This document shows positions 34,382 to 42,754 of a DNA stretch of 64,000 nt, one piece after another (the first letter of the stretch is position 1; each line of letters begins with the position of its first letter). Location of the stretch: positions 1-64,000 of the forward strand of contig UQPI01000005.1 in assembly GCA_900542945.1 (NCBI GenBank), read 5' to 3'. Under the pieces are notes generated by a model, which was not told the origin of the DNA, did not search any database, and worked only from the letters and a program-made list of their open reading frames with translations. The stretch comes from an uncultured Collinsella sp. (GTDB lineage Bacteria; Actinomycetota; Coriobacteriia; Coriobacteriales; Coriobacteriaceae). The position numbers and the translations under genes are program-made.

Positions 34382-35338
34382 CTAGTTCCCCTGCGCGCCC
34401 GAAATGCCGTTTTGAAGGGCATCCCAGGCGTTGGTGGCCATATCGCCCAGGTTCTGTGCGGTATCGCCGAGGTTCTGAGCCGTGTCGCCCAATTGCTGGG
34501 CCTTATCTCCCAGCTCCTGCGCCTTGTTGCTCAGGTCCTCCAGCGTGTTAGAGCTCGAGCTGTCCGTGGTGCCCTGGTCGCCGGACGCATTGCCCGACAA
34601 GCTGTCTTTGCGCGTGAGCTGAATCTCGAGGTTACCGTTGTCGTTATAGTAGGCAGACGTCACGACCCAGTTGGCGTCGACAACAGGCGTCGAGCCGTCA
34701 TCGGTCAGGATCACGGCGTTCGAAAGATCGGCCCCGCGCGACTTGAGGAGCTTCTTGGCGTTGGACCAGTACTGACCCGGGATATCGCTCAGGTCGACGG
34801 TGCCGGACTGGGTCGTCTCGGTCTGCTCGGCCGTGGTATCAGTCGCGGCGCCCCGCTTGTTGAGCATGCCCGACACGATGGCAAACATAACCGACAGGGC
34901 AAAGAAGATCGCCAGCACAATCAGGATTTTCTTGATCACGCTCGACGAACGCGAAGGCTTCTTCTCCTCGTCCTCGCCATACTGAGGGATGGACTTGGGA
35001 TACTCACGATACGGCTCGCGCGCATATCGGTCGCGCGACTCGTAGCGCGGCTGTGCCGTGCGCGGCATATATGTCGTCTGCTGAGGTTGCGGAATGGGGT
35101 TTTGCAGCAAGTCATCATAAGGATCTGCCGCCGCGTTGCCGTAGGGGCTCTGCGACGAGGCACCATACGGGTCCTGCGCTGCGTTTCCGTAATTCACAAC
35201 GCGCGTGGGATCGGCCGACGCCTGCGTCGTATCGGAGGCAGCGTAGCCGGGATTCGGCACGACGCGGGTCTCATCGGCGCCACTGCCCGTCCGCGGGGAG
35301 CCGTAGCCACCCATTACGGTCGTCTTATCCTGGTCCAT
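34382..35338 (-). CDS. Single-pass membrane protein with PASTA-like segment and repeated helical tail
   Basis: This 318-residue protein has a disordered N-terminal half rich in Gly, Tyr, Asn and Pro, a membrane helix (KKILIVLAIFFALSVMFAIV, about residue 140), and an outside part. The outside part has a PASTA-like unit (IPGQYWSNAKKLLKSRGADL) and a Ser/Asn linker. The tail contains a regular seven-residue repeat (AQELGDK AQQLGDT AQNLGDT AQNLGDM), which should form a coiled helix. PASTA-like units often bind peptidoglycan or beta-lactams, so a wall-sensing role is possible but not shown. It converges on the CDF gene across a shared terminator. The ATG at 35338 has a weak AAGGAA upstream. Confidence 0.7.
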   Translation of the reverse strand: MDQDKTTVMGGYGSPRTGSGADETRVVPNPGYAASDTTQASADPTRVVNYGNAAQDPYGASSQSPYGNAAADPYDDLLQNPIPQPQQTTYMPRTAQPRYESRDRYAREPYREYPKSIPQYGEDEEKKPSRSSSVIKKILIVLAIFFALSVMFAIVSGMLNKRGAATDTTAEQTETTQSGTVDLSDIPGQYWSNAKKLLKSRGADLSNAVILTDDGSTPVVDANWVVTSAYYNDNGNLEIQLTRKDSLSGNASGDQGTTDSSSSNTLEDLSNKAQELGDKAQQLGDTAQNLGDTAQNLGDMATNAWDALQNGISGAQGN

Positions 35339-35475
35339 GCAACGATTCCTTTCCGTCGCCCGTAAGCATCAAGTTATCCATGCATTCTACCCGCGCAAAA
35401 GCCTATGATGGGCAAAGGTCGTCGGTATCTACAAGACATGCGCGGCCGACGGTCACAAGCGAATCGAGAAACGTC

Positions 35476-35712
35476 ATGGCAAAAAGCAAGCTCATCAAGG
35501 ACACGACGAGTGCCGAGCGCGAGGAAATCATCAAGCTAGCACTCGCGGGCTGCGGCAACGGCAGCTGTGACAACTGCGGCAGCTGCAGCTTGGGAGCAGG
35601 CGATCCATATGGCACCTACCAGCCCTACATTGACGGCGAGATGGAAATCGCCGACATCAACATGATGGTCGCCGAGCGCAACGCCAAACTCTTCGGCCTC
35701 CAGCGCGGCTAA
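35476..35712 (+). CDS. Small cysteine-rich protein, 78 aa
   Basis: The product starts MAKSKLIKDTTSAEREEIIK and then has ALAGCGNGSCDNCGSCSLGA (about residues 22-41). The four cysteines in a CxxxxCxxCxxC pattern could bind an iron-sulfur cluster or zinc. A helical C-terminus (EIADINMMVAERNAKLFGLQ) follows. I know no named family. It stands alone between a divergent membrane protein and palindromic element C. The ribosome-binding site is weak (GAGAAACGTC). The tight cysteine motif and charged flanking helices support a real gene. Confidence 0.7.
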   Translation: MAKSKLIKDTTSAEREEIIKLALAGCGNGSCDNCGSCSLGAGDPYGTYQPYIDGEMEIADINMMVAERNAKLFGLQRG

Positions 35713-35735
35713 CGATCTCTTCGTGGGCTGTGCAC

Positions 35736-35891
35736 CAAAAAATGCGCCCATCTACTACGTTTAACCCAAGGGTGCCAACCATAGCCATATTTGTGTTAAC
35801 AAAACCGCAGGTAAACGTCTTGCCGCATTGTTAAAAACGCTCCATGGTCGGTCCAACCCTGGCAAACGTAGTAGATGGGCGCTTTTTGTGG
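35736..35891. repeat. Palindromic element C (MITE-like)
   Basis: GCGCCCATCTACTACGTTT (35744-35762) is repeated inverted at 35864-35882, 19 bp perfect, with partly matching flanks (A-run on the left, T-run on the right). Inside lies AAAACCGCAGGTAAACG, the core shared with elements A and B. The right end (GGGCGCTTTTTG) could also act as a terminator for the cysteine-rich gene. Confidence 0.72.
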
Positions 35892-35933
35892 CGCGGCTGG
35901 CCCAGATAGCTTGTCTCGGAGCCAATTTGCATC

Positions 35934-35972
35934 AAAAAGCCCCCGGCAGCGTTTTGCTTGACGCCACCGGGG
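35934..35972 (-). terminator. Terminator of the large zinc-ribbon membrane gene
   Basis: On the minus strand CCCCGGTGGCG pairs with CGCTGCCGGGG around a TCAAGCAAAA loop and is followed by GCTTTTTG. Confidence 0.85.
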
Positions 35973-36001
35973 ACTGTTCGATTTACCTCTTGCGGCCCAC
36001 C

Positions 36002-38038
36002 TTACTCGTTGGGCACGTATGTAGCCTTGACTCGCTCGGGCGTTACATCCAGGCCGCAGGAATAGCTCGAGTCAAAGGCATGTGCAACCAAGTCGTGCGT
36101 ATCCCATGCCATGCAGTCAAACTCGCCAGTATCGAGGACAACGATATAGCCCTTGCCATCGTAGTAGAAATGATCCTCGGTGTAGTTATCGTCATCGTCG
36201 ATGTTGTCTTCGGACACGGAGTCAATATTCGGCTTTGCCGTCCTAATTGCCTGCTTTGCCTCACTCTTGAGCGTGTCAAACGAAAGCCCGTGCTGCGCAA
36301 GCGAATCCTCGAGCGAAACCTGCTCACCCGTCTTGAGGTTGTAGTACGCCGACCTTGTCACTCGCTCCGATCGATACGGAGGTTGATAGCTATCGGTGTA
36401 GGTTCGCACGCAGGCAATATCGCCGTCAATCGAGACGATCTCGGCGGTATACATCATGGTCACGCGACTGTCCTCGTCGTCCATCGAGGCCTGTTTGCTC
36501 GCGTCGAGCGTATCCGCGACGAGTTGGACCATATCTTTGTTAAACTTGGCGACGCCCACGCCCTGCCCCTTCACCTGGGGATAGGTCCACGTAGCCGTGA
36601 TCTGGCACGTGTCATCGGGGGACGGGTCCAGCGGGCCTTCGCCAACCGCGGCCGTAAAGTCGACATCCTGCGTGGCAGAGACGGCCTCGTAGCTCACCTG
36701 CGCATCGTCGCCGGCGTCCTTCGACTTCAGCTGCTCCAGCGTCGTGGCCACCGTTGCGATGCTTTTCGCTACAACTTCCTCGCTGCTGAACAACTCAGCG
36801 TCAAACTCACGCACTTCATTGATGTCTTCCACCTTCGAATCGTCAATCGACACAGGGCCAACAATGGCGCTAAATGACTTGCCGTCATAGGCGTTGAATT
36901 CGCACTCGTAGCCATCATGGGATTGGTTAAAGCCATCGGGGACTTCTTTGAAATTAATTGTCTCCCCATCATGCAGATACCGTTTGAATCCATAGGTACC
37001 ATCGTATTCGTATACGTAAAGCGAGACGCCAGCGCACATGGTGTAAACCTGAGTGTCGGGCTCGTATACCCTCTCGATCTCACCATCGCGATAAGCCCAG
37101 ACCTCTACCTTGGCAGCAGTGGCGCCATTGTCGTTTTCAATCGGCTCGTTAGAGTACTCAATCAACAGTTCGTCCTGGCCATCGCCGTCAAAATCGATGA
37201 GCCCAGCGTAGGCAACGCCCCGTGTTCCAAACATCGAAGAATCATCAATCTCAACAGCCTCGCCCTCGCCGTACTTTTTCTGGTACTCGAGGATCTTGTC
37301 GGTGAACAGCTCATCTGCCGTCTTGACCGCTGCCTTGGCAGAAGCCTTGGCCTCCTTCTTGGACTGCGTGAGCTCAACGTTCTTAGGGGCGTCCGAACCT
37401 TCCTTGGTATAGTCGACCTTCATGGTGGTCGTGCTCTTCTTTTTGCCCTTGCCTGAGGTGATGGTCATCTGGTACTTCTGGTCGGGCAGTTCGCCAAAGT
37501 CCTCCATGGTAAAGCCGTCCTCGCCATCGACCTTAATGGTGTAGCTCTTACCCTTGCCGGACACCGGCGCCAGCTCGACGGTATAGCTCTTGAGCTTTTT
37601 ACCCTTGCTGTTCTTGGGCAGCACTTTAGTCTCGCACGCGCAGACAACGTAGCCCTTGCCACCCGAGGTTACCTCGGACGACGCACCGATACGCGGCACG
37701 ATCACGATAGCGGCGACAATGGCGACAACGGCAACACCGCCGATAACGGCAGCGACGATACGGCCCCTGTGCTTGGGTTTCTTTGGCTGCGGCGTCGAAA
37801 CAAACGGCTGAGAGGCCTCGGCAGGCTCGGTCATAGGTTCCTCATAACGAGACTGCGCCTCCATATGAGCCGAGGCACCCTGAGGAGCTTGCTGTCCCGC
37901 AGGGGCGGTCGCCGGCGCATCCCCTACTGGAAACGCCACGGGTTCCGCTTGATCCTCGGCGGCGCTCACGCGAGCGCCGCAGCTCGTGCAAAACGTGGAG
38001 CCATCGGGTATCTGAGCTCCGCACTTGGTGCAATACAT
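36002..38038 (-). CDS. Large zinc-ribbon membrane protein with RsiV/DUF3298-like C-terminus
   Basis: This 678-residue protein starts MYCTKCGAQIPDGSTFCTSC, a zinc ribbon close to that of the protein at 23638-24477. A Pro/Ala/Gln-rich spacer, one membrane helix (IVAAVIGGVAVVAIVAAIVI, about residues 105-128) and a long outside part follow. The outside part includes an acidic repeat-like stretch (GLIDFDGDGQDELLIEYSN, about residue 295) and a C-terminal region (about 480-678; TYTDSYQPPYRSERVTRSAY). The spacing of that region recalls DUF3298/RsiV, an anti-sigma sensing domain that binds lysozyme in Bacillus; this is a weak match by eye. The ATG at 38038 has GGGAG five bases upstream; the longer frame to 38116 has no signal. 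No sigma factor is adjacent. Confidence 0.75.
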   Translation of the reverse strand: MYCTKCGAQIPDGSTFCTSCGARVSAAEDQAEPVAFPVGDAPATAPAGQQAPQGASAHMEAQSRYEEPMTEPAEASQPFVSTPQPKKPKHRGRIVAAVIGGVAVVAIVAAIVIVPRIGASSEVTSGGKGYVVCACETKVLPKNSKGKKLKSYTVELAPVSGKGKSYTIKVDGEDGFTMEDFGELPDQKYQMTITSGKGKKKSTTTMKVDYTKEGSDAPKNVELTQSKKEAKASAKAAVKTADELFTDKILEYQKKYGEGEAVEIDDSSMFGTRGVAYAGLIDFDGDGQDELLIEYSNEPIENDNGATAAKVEVWAYRDGEIERVYEPDTQVYTMCAGVSLYVYEYDGTYGFKRYLHDGETINFKEVPDGFNQSHDGYECEFNAYDGKSFSAIVGPVSIDDSKVEDINEVREFDAELFSSEEVVAKSIATVATTLEQLKSKDAGDDAQVSYEAVSATQDVDFTAAVGEGPLDPSPDDTCQITATWTYPQVKGQGVGVAKFNKDMVQLVADTLDASKQASMDDEDSRVTMMYTAEIVSIDGDIACVRTYTDSYQPPYRSERVTRSAYYNLKTGEQVSLEDSLAQHGLSFDTLKSEAKQAIRTAKPNIDSVSEDNIDDDDNYTEDHFYYDGKGYIVVLDTGEFDCMAWDTHDLVAHAFDSSYSCGLDVTPERVKATYVPNE

Positions 38039-38141
38039 CGCATCTCCCGTCTCTCGTCGCAGCCGCAATGCGCCCGCGCAGTTCTTCCAACTACACCGTA
38101 CGAGAAAAATTCCCATTCTTGTTGCGCAACATTGCCGCCAT

Positions 38142-38301
38142 GTCCAAAACTATGCCGGTTTACTACGATAAATCGCCCTAACCTGAGCACGCTACGTTAC
38201 AAGAAAACAAAACCGCAGGTAGACGAATCGGTCATTATCGAAAAATCCAGATATGGTCGAGGCATACCAGTTCATCGTAGTAAACCGGCATAGTTTTGGA
38301 C
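38142..38301. repeat. Palindromic element B (MITE-like) with perfect 28-bp terminal inverted repeats
   Basis: 38142-38169 and 38274-38301 are perfect inverted repeats (GTCCAAAACTATGCCGGTTT...). The inner part has AAAACCGCAGGTAGACG and ATATGGTCGAGG, shared with elements A and C. The arms resemble those of element A but differ from C. It lies between the zinc-ribbon gene and fhs. Confidence 0.8.
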
Positions 38302-38340
38302 GATTGACCCCATACGGATAGCCTCATTGACCCAACAGCC

Positions 38341-38372
38341 GCAAAATGACCCGTTTTCCTCCGTCCCCCTGG
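38341..38372. repeat. Dispersed motif, variant GACCCGTTTTCCTCCGTCCC (copy 2)
   Basis: GCAAAATGACCCGTTTTCCT and CCGTCCCCC lie 40 bases from the right end of element B and just 3' of fhs. Element A has the same motif 32 bases from its right end, so palindrome plus motif may be one composite unit. Confidence 0.7.
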
Positions 38373-38375
38373 GAA

Positions 38376-38412
38376 CAAAAAGCCCCGCCGGGCCTTGGTG
38401 GCGCGGCGGGGC
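38376..38412 (-). terminator. fhs terminator
   Basis: On the minus strand CCCGCCGCGCC and GGCGGGG form a GC stem followed by CTTTTTG, 26 bases after the fhs stop. Confidence 0.85.
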
Positions 38413-38437
38413 GGGCAAGCGGCTATGGGAAGCGGGC

Positions 38438-40105
38438 CTAGAACAGGCCGGTGATGTTGCCGTCGTTGTCGACGTCGATGTTCTCGGCCGCGGGAACCTT
38501 GGGCAGGCCCGGCATGGTCAGAACGCTACCGGTCAGCGCGACCACAAAGTGGGCACCGGCGGAAACCTTGAGCTCGCGCACCGTGATGCGGAAGCCCTCG
38601 GGAGCGCCCAGCGCCTTGGCGTTGTCGCTAAAGCTGTACTGGGTCTTGGCCACGCACACCGGCAGGTTGCCAAAGCCGTTCTCGCGCAGCTCGGCGAGCT
38701 GGCGCCTGGCAGCCGGCGTAAAGTCAACGCCGTCGGCGCGGTAGACCTTGGTAGCAACGGCCTCGAGGGCGTCGGCCACATCGGCACCGTCCTCGTAGGC
38801 AAACTTGAGCTCGCTCGGCTGCTCAATCAGGCGCATGACCTCATCGGCTAGGTCGAGCGCGCCCTCGCCACCCTTGGCCCAAACCTCGGACAGCTTAACG
38901 TTAACACCGAGTTTCTGGCATTCGGACTCGATGAGCTCGAGCTCGGCCTCGGTGTCCGTCGGGAAGCGGTTGATGGCGACCACGCAGGGCAGACCGTAGA
39001 CATTCTGAATGTTGTCGACGTGGCGCAGCAGGTTGGGCATGCCAGCCTTGAGGGCCTCGAGGTTCTCCTCGTTGAGGTCGGCCTTGGCGACACCGCCGTT
39101 GTACTTAAGCGCGCGGGCAGTGGCGACGACCACGACGGCGCTGGGGCGAACGCCCGTCATGCGGCACTTGATGTCCAGGAATTTCTCGGCGCCCAGGTCG
39201 GCACCAAAGCCGGCCTCGGTAATGGCGACATCGCCAAAACGCATAGCCATACGCGTGGCCATGATGGAGTTGCAGCCGTGGGCGATATTGGCGAAGGGAC
39301 CGCCGTGGACAAACGCGGGCGTACCCTCGAGCGTCTGCACCAGATTGGGCTTGAGCGCATCCTTGAGCAGTGCGGCCATAGCTCCCTGGGCCTTAAGGTC
39401 GCGTGCGCGGACGGGCTCGCCGGCATAGCTGTAGCCGACAACGATCTCGCCCAAGCGCTCCTTAAGATCGTTGATGCTCGTGGACAGGCACAGGATCGCC
39501 ATGACCTCGGAGGCAACGGTGATATCGAAGCCGTCCTCGCGCGGCACGCCCTGGGCCTTGCCGCCAATACCGTCGATAACATGGCGCAGCTGACGGTCGT
39601 TCATGTCGACGACGCGCTTCCAGGTGATGCGCTTAACGTCGATGCCGAGCTGGTTGCCCTGCTGAATATGGTTGTCGAGCATGGCTGCCAGCAGATTGTT
39701 GGCGGCACCAATGGCATGGAAGTCGCCGGTAAAGTGCAGGTTGATGTCCTCCATGGGGATGACCTGAGCCCAGCCGCCGCCAGCGGCACCGCCCTTGACG
39801 CCAAAGACGGGGCCGAGCGAAGGCTCACGCAGGGCCACAGCGCTCTTGACGCCGCGACGGCGCAGGCCATCGGCCAGACCGATGGTCGTGGTGGTCTTAC
39901 CCTCGCCCGCAGGCGTGGGGTTGATGGCGGTCACGAGGACGAGCTTGGCCTGGTGATCAGTTGGCTCATTGAGCAGAGAGTAGTCGACCTTAGCCTTGTC
40001 GAAGCCGTACGGAATCAGGTGCTTTACGTCGACGCCGGCGTTCTTAGCCACCTCGGTAATGGGCAGCGGCGTGACGGAACGTGCGATTTCGATGTCAGTA
40101 GGCAT
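38438..40105 (-). CDS. fhs: Formate--tetrahydrofolate ligase
   Basis: This 555-residue protein is the usual length for Fhs. It joins formate and tetrahydrofolate with ATP to give 10-formyl-tetrahydrofolate. Visible motifs: the P-loop [18 protein letters not shown] (about residue 66), [20 protein letters not shown] (about residue 95) and [18 protein letters not shown] (about residue 125). Near the end is [25 protein letters not shown] lies before the ATG at 40105; the longer frame has no support. With FchA and FolD it forms the formate-to-methylene-tetrahydrofolate branch used in purine synthesis and, in acetogens, in carbon fixation. No other Wood-Ljungdahl genes are in the window, so biosynthesis is the safer reading. 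Confidence 0.97.
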   Translation of the reverse strand: MPTDIEIARSVTPLPITEVAKNAGVDVKHLIPYGFDKAKVDYSLLNEPTDHQAKLVLVTAINPTPAGEGKTTTTIGLADGLRRRGVKSAVALREPSLGPVFGVKGGAAGGGWAQVIPMEDINLHFTGDFHAIGAANNLLAAMLDNHIQQGNQLGIDVKRITWKRVVDMNDRQLRHVIDGIGGKAQGVPREDGFDITVASEVMAILCLSTSINDLKERLGEIVVGYSYAGEPVRARDLKAQGAMAALLKDALKPNLVQTLEGTPAFVHGGPFANIAHGCNSIMATRMAMRFGDVAITEAGFGADLGAEKFLDIKCRMTGVRPSAVVVVATARALKYNGGVAKADLNEENLEALKAGMPNLLRHVDNIQNVYGLPCVVAINRFPTDTEAELELIESECQKLGVNVKLSEVWAKGGEGALDLADEVMRLIEQPSELKFAYEDGADVADALEAVATKVYRADGVDFTPAARRQLAELRENGFGNLPVCVAKTQYSFSDNAKALGAPEGFRITVRELKVSAGAHFVVALTGSVLTMPGLPKVPAAENIDVDNDGNITGLF

Positions 40106-40251
40106 GGACGGTCCTTTCGTTACCGGATGAGAAAAAGACCAATTCAGCATAGCACGGGCGCGCAATAGTAAAGCACCCGCAACCGACAAACGGCGATATG
40201 TTTATCCAATGCTCAGCGATAGCCTACAAATGCGCTAAAACAAGCCCATTC
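40106..40251. other. Intergenic region between ruvB and fhs
   Basis: These 146 bases separate the end of the ruv operon from the start of fhs on the minus strand. No clear terminator or gene is visible. The right part is moderately AT-rich and probably holds the fhs promoter. Confidence 0.35.
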
Positions 40252-41319
40252 CTACAGGGTTGGCTCAATACCCAAATGCTCGAATGTGCGCAGGGTTGCC
40301 TGGCGACCCTGCGGTGTACGAATCATCAAGCCGCACTGCAGCAGATAAGGCTCATAGACATCCTCGAGCGTCCCCGGGTCCTCGCCCACCGCGCTGGCAA
40401 GCGTCGTCAGGCCCACGGCACGGCCGGAGAACGTCTTGGCGAGTGTCTCCAAAATGCGAATATCCATCCAGTCCAGACCAAGCTCATCGATCTCAAAGAA
40501 CTCGAGCGCCTGACGGCAGATATCGAGCTCGATGGGGCCGTTGCCGCGCACCTGCGCGTAGTCGCGCACGCGCTTGAGAAGACGGTTGGCAAGACGCGGC
40601 GTACCACGCGAACGCGAGCCGATCTCGAGTGCGCTGGGATGGTCGATCGTCACACCCAGAATGGTCGCCGAGCGTGTCACGATCTGAGCGAGCTCCTCGA
40701 CCGTGTAGTAATCCAGGCGATATGAAATGCCAAAGCGGTCGCGCAATGGGCCGGTCAACATGCCCGAGCGAGTCGTTGCCGCCACCAGCGTGAACTTGGG
40801 GATATCCAGGCGAATCGAGCGCGCAGCCGGACCCTTGCCGATCACGATATCGAGCGCAAAGTCCTCCATCGCGGGATACAGAACTTCCTCGACCGAACGG
40901 TTGAGGCGGTGGATCTCGTCGATAAACAGCACGTCACCCGGTTGCAGGTTAGTCAGAATGGCCGCCAGGTCGCCGGTGCGCGCGATGGCCGGACCGCTCG
41001 TCGTCTTAATCTGAGCGCCCAGCTCGTTGGCGATAACCGTAGCCAGCGTGGTCTTACCCAGACCCGGAGGGCCCGAGAAGATCACGTGGTCGAGCGTCTC
41101 GCCACGGCTCTGCGCGGCCTCGATCAGCACGCGAAGGCTCTGTTTGATGTGCTCCTGACCGCAGTAGTCGTCCAGGCGCTGGGGGCGCAGGGTACGGTCG
41201 ACATCGAGGTCCTCGGGCGTCAGCTCCGAGCCCACCATGCGCTCACCGTGCGCCATGGATGCCGCCGGCGAGCTGCCGGGCGTCGCCCACAGGTCCTGAG
41301 AGTCATCGGCTTCCCACAT
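40252..41319 (-). CDS. ruvB: Holliday junction branch migration helicase RuvB
   Basis: This 355-residue AAA+ ATPase has all RuvB marks: [19 protein letters not shown] (N-terminus), Walker [16 protein letters not shown] (about residue 80), Walker [12 protein letters not shown] (about 132), sensor 1 LVAATTRSG, arginine finger region RDRFGI, and the winged-helix DNA-binding C-terminus. RuvB rings drive branch migration with RuvA. The ATG at 41319 overlaps the ruvA stop (TGATG), so the genes are translationally coupled; a GTG one codon earlier is possible. It is the last gene of ruvC-ruvA-ruvB. Confidence 0.97.
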   Translation of the reverse strand: MWEADDSQDLWATPGSSPAASMAHGERMVGSELTPEDLDVDRTLRPQRLDDYCGQEHIKQSLRVLIEAAQSRGETLDHVIFSGPPGLGKTTLATVIANELGAQIKTTSGPAIARTGDLAAILTNLQPGDVLFIDEIHRLNRSVEEVLYPAMEDFALDIVIGKGPAARSIRLDIPKFTLVAATTRSGMLTGPLRDRFGISYRLDYYTVEELAQIVTRSATILGVTIDHPSALEIGSRSRGTPRLANRLLKRVRDYAQVRGNGPIELDICRQALEFFEIDELGLDWMDIRILETLAKTFSGRAVGLTTLASAVGEDPGTLEDVYEPYLLQCGLMIRTPQGRQATLRTFEHLGIEPTL

Positions 41320-41939
41320 CACGCATCCATTCCAAGTCGCTTAAGCGCCGCGCCGAGCAGATCCTCGACACGCATATTCTGCCCATCATACCCGCTCAGG
41401 GCAACATCGGTCTCCTGCGGGCTAAAGCCCATGGAGAGGAGCGCCGCACGGGCGTCATCGATCGCCGAGGGGGCGGCAGCGGGCACGGGCATCGCAACCT
41501 GTCCGGGAATCACGTCGACCGGTACAAAGCCCTTGTCCTTGGCAAAGGTGCTCTTGAGCTCCAGGATCAGACGCAGCGCAGTCTTTTTGCCCACACCGGG
41601 AACCTTGGCCATGCCCTTGTCATCCTCGGCCATTACCAGGGAATACAGCTGACCCACGGTATAGGTGGAGAGCACGGCAAGCGCCAGGCGCGGACCGACA
41701 CCCGAGACAGACACGAGCCGGTCAAACATCGTGCGCTCGTCCTTGGAGGCAAAGCCAAAGAGCGTCATGGCGTCCTCGCGCACCTGCATACGGGTATAGA
41801 GGCGCACCTCGCCGCCGGGCGTAGGCAGCGTGGCGGCAGTGCTGCCCGAAATACCGAGCTCAAAGCCTACGCCCGATACATCGACAACGGCCGAGCTCAT
41901 CGTGGCCTCGACAAGCGTTCCATGGAGCTGGGAAATCAT
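41319..41939 (-). CDS. ruvA: Holliday junction DNA helicase subunit RuvA
   Basis: This 206-residue protein has the three RuvA domains: an N-terminal OB fold ([20 protein letters not shown]), tandem helix-hairpin-helix motifs ([18 protein letters not shown] and [18 protein letters not shown], about residues 72-130), and a C-terminal UBA-like domain ([18 protein letters not shown]) that contacts RuvB. It binds the four-way junction as a tetramer. It overlaps ruvC by ATGA and ruvB by TGATG. Confidence 0.97.
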   Translation of the reverse strand: MISQLHGTLVEATMSSAVVDVSGVGFELGISGSTAATLPTPGGEVRLYTRMQVREDAMTLFGFASKDERTMFDRLVSVSGVGPRLALAVLSTYTVGQLYSLVMAEDDKGMAKVPGVGKKTALRLILELKSTFAKDKGFVPVDVIPGQVAMPVPAAAPSAIDDARAALLSMGFSPQETDVALSGYDGQNMRVEDLLGAALKRLGMDA

Positions 41940-42460
41940 CAGTATCCGGTTCCTCTCTGTTGATAGAACTCGCCGCCGGTAAGCGCCCGGGTGCGGCTGA
42001 GGTTAACGTGGCAGATGGCGCAGGCCAGAGCATCGGCGGCATGGTCGGGATGCGGGTCGTGATCGAGCTGCGTGAGCGTACGCACCATGTAGGCGACCTG
42101 CCGTTTGTCCGCGGCGCCGGTGCCCACAACCGCCTGCTTAATCTGCATAGGCGTGTACTCGCCAATCTCGAGCGCGCATTCCGAAAGCGCCACGAGTGCA
42201 GCACCGCGGGCATGCGCCGTAGGGATGGCCGAACGAACGTTGGCGCCAAAGTAAATGCTCTCGATAGCAGCGGTATCGGGTCGATAACGCTCCACGACGC
42301 CCTTGAGGTCGCGGGCGATATGCGACAGGCGCACCGCGAGCGGGCTGCCCGCGCTGGTCTCGATACAACCGTAGGCGCGACAGCGAACCTCGCCGCGCCG
42401 CTCCTCGATAATCCCCCAACCCGTATGGGCCAAACCGGGGTCGATACCCAAAATGACCAA
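41939..42460 (-). CDS. ruvC: Holliday junction resolvase RuvC
   Basis: This 173-residue nuclease starts at a TTG (42460) with AGGGGAGG upstream, giving (M)VILGIDPGLAHTGWGII with the first catalytic Asp at residue 6. The acidic residues continue in AAIESIYFGANVRSA (Glu) and the C-terminal HPDHAADALACAICH (two Asp). Family length is about 173, which supports the TTG over the longer frame to 42505. RuvC cuts Holliday junctions symmetrically after RuvAB migration. The stop overlaps the ruvA start, making one operon. Confidence 0.95.
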   Translation of the reverse strand: MVILGIDPGLAHTGWGIIEERRGEVRCRAYGCIETSAGSPLAVRLSHIARDLKGVVERYRPDTAAIESIYFGANVRSAIPTAHARGAALVALSECALEIGEYTPMQIKQAVVGTGAADKRQVAYMVRTLTQLDHDPHPDHAADALACAICHVNLSRTRALTGGEFYQQRGTGY

Positions 42461-42572
42461 GCCAACCTCCCCTCGCCACAAGCACGGTGCAAGACAAGGC
42501 CCCACGCGCTATTCACGAACGTCTGTTCTAGAATAACACAACAGCGACCGTATCTAACAAGCAAGGTTGAAC

Positions 42573-42736
42573 CATAGGTTGAGCATAAGTCAGCGAGCGA
42601 GTCCCTGCCGTGGCAAGGTGTCGCGAAAGAGGAGCGCCGCGTACTTCTGTACGCAAGCGACGGTTTGAGCGGCAGATTGCCCGACAGGGGCTCGCGCAGC
42701 GTCGACTCGTCACGCGGTTTGGCAAAACCGCGTGAC
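42573..42736. repeat. Structured non-coding region between the NadE-like gene and ruvC
   Basis: Several nested stems are visible: GCGAGTCCCTG (42597-42607) with CAGGGGCTCGC (42685-42695), an inner GCGTAC/GTACGC hairpin (42639-42654), and a separate 12-bp perfect hairpin GTCACGCGGTTT/AAACCGCGTGAC (42709-42736). CATAGGTTGAGC at 42573-42584 recurs at 62527-62538. None carries a T-run. It could be a repeat element or a structured leader or tail RNA. Confidence 0.55.
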
Positions 42737-42754
42737 CTTGGCCCCACCCCCAGT

